Source: Neisseria flavescens (GTDB lineage Bacteria; Pseudomonadota; Gammaproteobacteria; Burkholderiales; Neisseriaceae). From it: a DNA stretch of 64,000 nucleotides. Of this stretch, positions 59,303-64,000 are shown piece after piece. Under the pieces are notes generated by a model, which saw nothing but the letters and a program-made list of their open reading frames with translations, was not told the DNA's origin and did no database searches. The position numbers and the translations under genes are program-made. Position 1 is the first letter of the stretch. Each line of letters opens with the position of its first letter. The stretch is taken from positions 868,001 to 932,000 of the forward strand of contig NZ_CP039886.1 of the NCBI RefSeq assembly GCF_005221285.1. Reading direction: 5' to 3'.

Positions 59303-60988
59303 ATGACTATGGAAAATTTTGCCCAGCTGCTGGAAGAAAGCTTTACCCTGCAAGAGATGAACCCAGGTGAAGTGATTACTGCCGAAGTAGTCGGCATCGA
59401 TCAAAACTTCGTTACCGTTAACGCAGGTCTGAAATCAGAATCTCTGATTGATGTTGCTGAATTCAAAAACGCTCAGGGCGAGATTGAAGTTAAAGTTGGC
59501 GATTTCGTTACCGTTACCATCGAATCTGTTGAAAACGGCTTCGGCGAAACCAAACTGTCCCGCGAAAAAGCCAAACGCGCTGCCGACTGGATCGCTTTGG
59601 AAGAAGCTATGGAAAACGGCGACATCCTGTCCGGCGTTATCAATGGCAAAGTCAAAGGTGGTCTGACTGTTATGATCAACAGCATCCGCGCATTCCTGCC
59701 GGGTTCTTTGGTTGATGTACGTCCTGTAAAAGACACTTCTCACTTCGAAGGCAAAGAAATTGAATTCAAAGTGATCAAACTGGACAAAAAACGCAACAAC
59801 GTTGTTGTGTCCCGCCGCGCTGTTCTGGAAGCTACTTTGGGCGAAGAACGCAAAGCCCTGCTGGAAAACCTGCAAGAAGGTTCAGTTATCAAAGGTATCG
59901 TTAAAAACATCACCGATTACGGTGCATTCGTTGACTTGGGCGGTATCGACGGTCTGTTGCACATCACCGACTTGGCATGGCGCCGTGTGAAACACCCAAG
60001 CGAAGTTTTGGAAGTTGGTCAAGAAGTAGAAGCTAAAGTCCTGAAATTCGACCAAGACAAACAACGCGTTTCTCTGGGTATGAAACAACTGGGCGAAGAT
60101 CCTTGGAGCGGCCTGACCCGTCGTTACCCACAAGGTACCCGCCTGTTCGGTAAAGTATCCAACCTGACCGACTACGGTGCGTTCGTTGAAATCGAACAAG
60201 GCATCGAAGGTTTGGTACACGTTTCCGAAATGGATTGGACCAACAAAAACGTACACCCAAGCAAAGTTGTTCAACTGGGTGACGAAGTTGAAGTCATGAT
60301 TCTGGAAATCGACGAAGACCGCCGCCGTATCTCTTTGGGTATGAAACAATGCCAAGCTAACCCTTGGGAAGAATTTGCCGCCAACCACAACAAAGGCGAC
60401 AAAATCTCCGGCGCAGTTAAATCTATCACTGACTTCGGCGTATTCGTAGGTCTGCCTGGCGGTATCGACGGTCTGGTTCACTTGTCCGACCTGTCTTGGA
60501 CTGAAGCCGGCGAAGAAGCTGTACGCAAATACAAAAAAGGCGAAGAAGTTGAAGCCGTTGTATTGGCAATCGACGTTGAAAAAGAACGCATCTCTTTGGG
60601 TATCAAACAACTGGAAGGTGATCCGTTCGGCAACTTCATCAGCGTAAACGACAAAGGTTCTTTAGTTAAAGGTTCTGTGAAATCTGTTGACGCCAAAGGT
60701 GCCGTAGTCGCTCTGTCTGAAGAAGTTGAAGGCTACCTGCCTGCTTCCGAATTCGCCGCTGACCGCGTTGAAGACCTGACTACCAAACTGAAAGAAGGCG
60801 ACGAAGTTGAAGCAGTTATCGTTACCGTTGACCGCAAAAACCGCAGCATCCGTCTGTCTGTTAAAGCGAAAGACGCTAAAGAAAACCGCGAAGCGCTGAA
60901 TTCAGTTAATGCTGCTGCAACTGCCAATGCCGGTACTACCAGCTTGGGCGACTTGCTGAAAGCCAAACTGTCCGGCGACCAAGAATAA
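59303..60988 (+). CDS. rpsA: 30S ribosomal protein S1
   Basis: S1 delivers mRNA to the small subunit. The 561-residue protein has six S1 (OB-fold) repeats, each visible by its KGIVKNITDYGAFVDLGGID-type core: residues about 20-90, 105-175, 190-260, 275-350, 365-435 and 450-520. A short Ala-rich tail follows. ATG 59303 (MTMENFAQLLEESF) is used; ATG 59309 is possible. Codon use is highly biased, as expected for a very highly expressed gene. Confidence 0.97.
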   Translation: MTMENFAQLLEESFTLQEMNPGEVITAEVVGIDQNFVTVNAGLKSESLIDVAEFKNAQGEIEVKVGDFVTVTIESVENGFGETKLSREKAKRAADWIALEEAMENGDILSGVINGKVKGGLTVMINSIRAFLPGSLVDVRPVKDTSHFEGKEIEFKVIKLDKKRNNVVVSRRAVLEATLGEERKALLENLQEGSVIKGIVKNITDYGAFVDLGGIDGLLHITDLAWRRVKHPSEVLEVGQEVEAKVLKFDQDKQRVSLGMKQLGEDPWSGLTRRYPQGTRLFGKVSNLTDYGAFVEIEQGIEGLVHVSEMDWTNKNVHPSKVVQLGDEVEVMILEIDEDRRRISLGMKQCQANPWEEFAANHNKGDKISGAVKSITDFGVFVGLPGGIDGLVHLSDLSWTEAGEEAVRKYKKGEEVEAVVLAIDVEKERISLGIKQLEGDPFGNFISVNDKGSLVKGSVKSVDAKGAVVALSEEVEGYLPASEFAADRVEDLTTKLKEGDEVEAVIVTVDRKNRSIRLSVKAKDAKENREALNSVNAAATANAGTTSLGDLLKAKLSGDQE

Positions 60989-60998
60989 GGTTGCAGAC

Positions 60999-61313
60999 AT
61001 GACGAAGTCTGAATTGATGGTTCGCCTTGCAGAAGTGTTTGCCGAAAAAAATGGCAACCAACTGCTGGCTAAAGATGTCGAATACAGTGTAAAAGTCTTG
61101 GTTGATACCATGACCCGCTCACTGGCTCGCGGACAACGTATCGAAATCCGCGGCTTCGGCAGCTTCGATTTGAACCACCGCCCTGCCCGTATCGGGCGCA
61201 ACCCGAAAACCGGCGAACGTGTGGAAGTGCCTGAAAAGCATGTTCCTCACTTCAAACCGGGTAAAGAGTTGCGTGAGCGTGTAGACTTGGCATTGCAAGA
61301 AAGTGCTCATTAA
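60999..61313 (+). CDS. ihfB: Integration host factor beta subunit
   Basis: IHF-beta pairs with IHF-alpha to bend DNA by more than 160 degrees. The 104-residue protein has MTKSELMVRLAEVF, the core IEIRGFGSFDLNHRPARIGRNPKTGE with the minor-groove-intercalating Pro in the RPARIGRNPK arm, and the C-terminal helix. AAGG precedes ATG 60999. It lies ten bases after rpsA, so it shares its transcript. Confidence 0.96.
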   Translation: MTKSELMVRLAEVFAEKNGNQLLAKDVEYSVKVLVDTMTRSLARGQRIEIRGFGSFDLNHRPARIGRNPKTGERVEVPEKHVPHFKPGKELRERVDLALQESAH

Positions 61314-61324
61314 TACTTAGTAGC

Positions 61325-61352
61325 AAAACGCCGCAGAAATGCGGCGTTTTTT
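61325..61352 (+). terminator. Terminator of the rpsA-ihfB unit
   Basis: AAAACGCCGCA (61325-61335), a GAAA tetraloop and TGCGGCGTTTT (61340-61350) with further T residues make a textbook non-DUS terminator. Confidence 0.93.
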
Positions 61353-61573
61353 TGTTTTCGCAAGAAATACCAAAGCCGGCTCTTTTCACGCATACCTTAA
61401 TCGCACACTATTTCAACTATATTTACTACAATGCCTTTGCAAAAAACGCAGGCCGTCTGAAATCATTTATAATAGACCGACTATTCTGTAATGAAAACAT
61501 CATTCCAACTACTGTCCAAACTATTGCGGATGATGTTTCAACTATCGCCAGCAAAGCATAATAAAGGTTACAC

Positions 61574-62710
61574 ATGAGTAATAGAGACCAACTATTCACA
61601 CCACCTCCGTTTGAAAACCACAGCCCATTGACTTGGTATCAAGCTGCAGCCGAACAGCCCAACTTTATCCGCGACGAAGCTCAAGCGCGAGCCATTGAAT
61701 ATTTGGATCGTTTGTGGACCGAGCTGATGATGTTCAAACGCAAACGCAACCGTTTTCTCGGCCGTAGCTTGCGCTCCCCCCAAGTACCTAAAGGACTCTA
61801 TTTTTATGGCGGCGTAGGACGCGGTAAAAGCTTTTTGATGGATGCTTTTTTCGGCTGCCTCCCTTATCGTCGCAAGCGTCGCGTGCATTTCCATGCCTTC
61901 ATGGCCGAAATCCATCAACGCCTTAAAGTCTTGAAAAGCGAAGCCAATCCCTTAAAAGCCGTTGCAACAGAAATTGCCAAAGAAACACGCGTATTATGTT
62001 TTGACGAGTTTCACGTCAGTGATATTGCTGATGCCATGATTCTAGGCCGTTTGCTGGAAAACCTACTGAGTGAAGGTGTAGTCTTGGTAGCCACTTCCAA
62101 CTACGCCCCATCCGAACTCTATCCTCAAGGCCAAAACCGCAGTAGCTTTCTGCCAACCATCTCCCTTATCGAGTCCAACCTGACCGTTTTAAATGTAGAT
62201 GGCGGTGAAGATTACCGCTTGCGTACGTTGCGTCCTGCCGAAATTTTCTTTGTTCCCAATAATGAAGAAAACGAGCAAAAACTCGCTGCTTTATTTAAAG
62301 AAATGAGCGGAATCTATGAATTAAACCCAGGTATCAGCATTATTCATGGACGGGAAATTCCTCATAAAGCCCAGTCAGAATGCGCCATCTGGTTTGATTT
62401 CCGCGCATTATGTTTTGGCCCGCGCTCACAAGCAGACTATTTGTATTTAGCCGAACATTACGAGATGGTTTTCCTTTCAGGATTAGAACGCCTAACCCCT
62501 CAAGAAAAAGCAGAAGCACGCCGTCTGACATGGTTAATTGACGTTTTATACGATTTCCGTGTGAAGCTGTGCGCCACCAGCGCAGTTGGCGTAAACGATA
62601 TTTACATTGAAGGCGATTTTGCCGAAGAATTTACCCGTACAGCCAGCCGTATGATCGAAATGCAATCTGAAGTCTATTTGGAACAACCACACCTGACTTT
62701 AAGCAAATAA
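61574..62710 (+). CDS. zapE: Cell division ATPase ZapE
   Basis: ZapE (AFG1-like ATPase) acts at the division ring in E. coli. The 378-residue protein has the P-loop YFYGGVGRGKSFLMDAFFG, Walker B RVLCFDEFHVSDIADAMIL, and the conserved LVATSNYAPSELYPQGQNR. WFDFRALCFGPRSQADYL and IDVLYDFRVKLCATS are also typical. AAAGG precedes the ATG. The upstream gap (61353-61573) holds a DUS and a TATAAT at 61468-61473 that may serve as its -10 element; a short frame there (61352-61561) is not credible. Confidence 0.93.
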   Translation: MSNRDQLFTPPPFENHSPLTWYQAAAEQPNFIRDEAQARAIEYLDRLWTELMMFKRKRNRFLGRSLRSPQVPKGLYFYGGVGRGKSFLMDAFFGCLPYRRKRRVHFHAFMAEIHQRLKVLKSEANPLKAVATEIAKETRVLCFDEFHVSDIADAMILGRLLENLLSEGVVLVATSNYAPSELYPQGQNRSSFLPTISLIESNLTVLNVDGGEDYRLRTLRPAEIFFVPNNEENEQKLAALFKEMSGIYELNPGISIIHGREIPHKAQSECAIWFDFRALCFGPRSQADYLYLAEHYEMVFLSGLERLTPQEKAEARRLTWLIDVLYDFRVKLCATSAVGVNDIYIEGDFAEEFTRTASRMIEMQSEVYLEQPHLTLSK

Positions 62711-62739
62711 TGCCTTTCCCAAAAAGGGGAGAAATTTGG

Positions 62740-62745
62740 TAGAAT
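62740..62745 (+). promoter_or_regulatory. Extended -10 element of ndk
   Basis: TGG directly before TAGAAT (62740-62745) gives an extended -10 promoter pattern about 60 bases before the ndk ATG. No strong -35 is needed for this class. Confidence 0.45.
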
Positions 62746-62804
62746 ACACCTCCCTCGCCTCTTGGCTACGACAACTTACCTTTCAATAAAAACAAGGACA
62801 TAAC

Positions 62805-63230
62805 ATGGCCATCGAACGTACGATTTCCATCATCAAACCCGATGCAGTAGAAAAAAACGTCATCGGCAAGATTTACAGCCGCTTTGAAGAAAACGGCTTG
62901 CGCATTATTGCGGCAAAAATGAAACATCTCTCTGAGCGTGAAGCAAAAGAATTTTATGCCGTACACAAAGACCGCCCTTTTTATGAAGACTTGGTTAAAT
63001 TCATGACTCGCAATCCTGTCATGATTCAAGTATTAGAAGGTGAAAACGCCGTTGCCAAAAATCGTGAACTGATGGGCGCAACCAATCCATCCGATGCAGC
63101 TCCTGGCACAATCCGTGCCGACTTTGCAGAATCTGTCAGTGTTAATGCCGTACATGGTTCTGACAGCGTTGAAAATGCTGCAATTGAAATTGCTTACTTC
63201 TTCAGCCAAAGCGAAATCTGCCCACGCTAA
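62805..63230 (+). CDS. ndk: Nucleoside diphosphate kinase
   Basis: Ndk balances nucleoside triphosphate pools by phosphate exchange through a phospho-histidine. The 141-residue protein starts MAIERTISIIKPDAVEKNVIGK. It has RPFYEDLVKFMTRNPVMIQVLEG, NRELMGATNPSDAAPGTIRADFA, and the active His in NAVHGSDSVENA. The length is typical. AAGGA precedes the ATG. It is followed by rlmN on the same strand. Confidence 0.97.
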   Translation: MAIERTISIIKPDAVEKNVIGKIYSRFEENGLRIIAAKMKHLSEREAKEFYAVHKDRPFYEDLVKFMTRNPVMIQVLEGENAVAKNRELMGATNPSDAAPGTIRADFAESVSVNAVHGSDSVENAAIEIAYFFSQSEICPR

Positions 63231-63397
63231 GAATAAAAGCCTGTAGCCGCTTTACGGCCGTCCGATTCATATCGGACGGCAAAACTGCTTTGTATGTCCT
63301 ACAAATTAAAGGCCGTCTGAAAACCCAAAGGCTTTTAAAGCAAAGCTGCCCAATAAGCCCCTTTGCTTTAAAAGCTTTCCTGAGAAACATAAAATAC

Positions 63398-64000
63398 ATG
63401 AAAACCAATCTACTGAATTACGATTTAAACGGACTAACGCAACACTTTGCCGAAATGGGCGAAAAGCCTTTTCGTGCCAAGCAGGTAATGCGTTGGATGC
63501 ATCAAGCGGGTGCACAAAACTTTGAAGAAATGACTGATTTGGCCAAATCATTGCGCGCCAAGTTGAATGAACAAGCCACAATCGAAGTGCCTAAATTAAT
63601 GATGGCACAAGAATCTACGGATGGTACACGCAAATGGTTGCTGGATGTCGGCACGGGCAACGGTGTAGAAACCGTCTTCATTCCCGAAGCTGAACGCGGA
63701 ACTTTGTGTATCTCTTCCCAAGTAGGTTGCGCATTGGAATGTACCTTCTGTTCTACCGGTCGACAAGGTTTCAACCGCAACCTGACTGCCGCTGAAATCA
63801 TCGGTCAGCTTTGGTGGGCCAATAAAGCCATGGGCGTTACCCCTAAAAACGAACGCGTTATCTCCAACGTTGTGATGATGGGCATGGGCGAACCCATGGC
63901 AAACTTTGACAATGTTGTTACCGCTTTGAGCATTATGCTGGATGATCACGGCTACGGCTTGAGCCGCCGCCGCGTGACTGTTTCCACTTCGGGCATGGTT
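63398..64000 (+). CDS. rlmN: Dual-specificity RNA methyltransferase RlmN, 5' part
   Basis: RlmN methylates C2 of A2503 in 23S rRNA and A37 in some tRNAs by radical SAM chemistry. The first 201 codons are present; the rest lies beyond the window. The start MKTNLLNYDLNGLTQHFAEM follows a GAG-containing leader. The cluster motif CALECTFC, the segment CISSQVGC just before it, and VVMMGMGEPMANFDNV are diagnostic. The last visible block is RVTVSTSGMV. Confidence 0.95.
   Translation, partial: MKTNLLNYDLNGLTQHFAEMGEKPFRAKQVMRWMHQAGAQNFEEMTDLAKSLRAKLNEQATIEVPKLMMAQESTDGTRKWLLDVGTGNGVETVFIPEAERGTLCISSQVGCALECTFCSTGRQGFNRNLTAAEIIGQLWWANKAMGVTPKNERVISNVVMMGMGEPMANFDNVVTALSIMLDDHGYGLSRRRVTVSTSGMV

Noticed and set aside
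61352..61561. Short frame between ihfB and zapE
   Set aside because: It begins inside the ihfB terminator T tract, includes a DUS and the likely zapE -10 element, and has no ribosome site.
1..64000. Inverted DUS pairs as transposon ends or Correia elements
   Set aside because: They are the well-known uptake-sequence terminators of Neisseria; no Correia termini, transposase or target duplications accompany them.

Overview
The window is a stretch of chromosome from a commensal Neisseria. The Neisseria DNA uptake sequence (DUS) occurs dozens of times, mostly as the AG-dialect 12-mer AGGCCGTCTGAA, often as inverted pairs forming terminators. The AT form typical of meningococcus and gonococcus is rare. 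From memory of published DUS dialects this points to the N. subflava / N. flavescens group; the species is an inference. Almost everything is ordinary housekeeping sequence with no prophage, rRNA operon, CRISPR array or full-length insertion sequence.

Layout. 1-5.2 kb: a ybaK / J-like membrane protein / EamA-type transporter run, ridA, ttcA, a DUF456 protein, a SEC-C protein and a TrmH-type methyltransferase. 5.3-7.2 kb: an rpoE-rseA operon with a sigma-E-like promoter, then a foreign-looking lipoprotein cassette whose terminator carries Kingella-dialect DUS. 7.3-21.7 kb: tilS, accA, an S4 protein, a porin-like protein, recD, lolCD, a small exported protein, recR, ppiD, an ArsC-like protein and rnr. 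21.7-22.2 kb: a tRNA-Leu(CAG) pair and tRNA-Ser(GGA) behind a near-consensus promoter. 22.3-26.6 kb: nuclease, rpiA, ispF, ispD, dnaQ, then a Fur-box-preceded gene. 26.7-34.7 kb: a pseudouridine synthase, a candidate small RNA, an NSS transporter, dld, pnp and purC. 34.9-42.2 kb is the most accessory part: a frameshifted RTX-repeat gene, an orphan rfbD, uvrA, a very AT-rich two-gene island, and a REP-associated transposase (RAYT) flanked by REP-like repeats. 42.3-64 kb: nrdDG with tandem NrdR-like boxes, rlmL-type methyltransferase, a purine/pyrimidine permease, dapA-bamC, rdgB, hemW, an Opa-family remnant, pth, rnfH-ratA, uup, ruvB, cmk-rpsA-ihfB, zapE, ndk and the start of rlmN.

How genes work together. 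Several neighbours share a pathway: ispD with ispF (MEP isoprenoid pathway), lolC with lolD (lipoprotein export), rpoE with rseA (envelope stress), nrdG with nrdD (anaerobic dNTP synthesis), dapA with bamC (the arrangement known from E. coli), and cmk-rpsA-ihfB. The best candidates for undescribed biology are the frameshifted RTX gene, the AT-rich pair 40358-41286, the Kingella-DUS lipoprotein cassette, the small RNA near 27.6 kb and the REP/RAYT unit. No function is proven for any of these from sequence alone.
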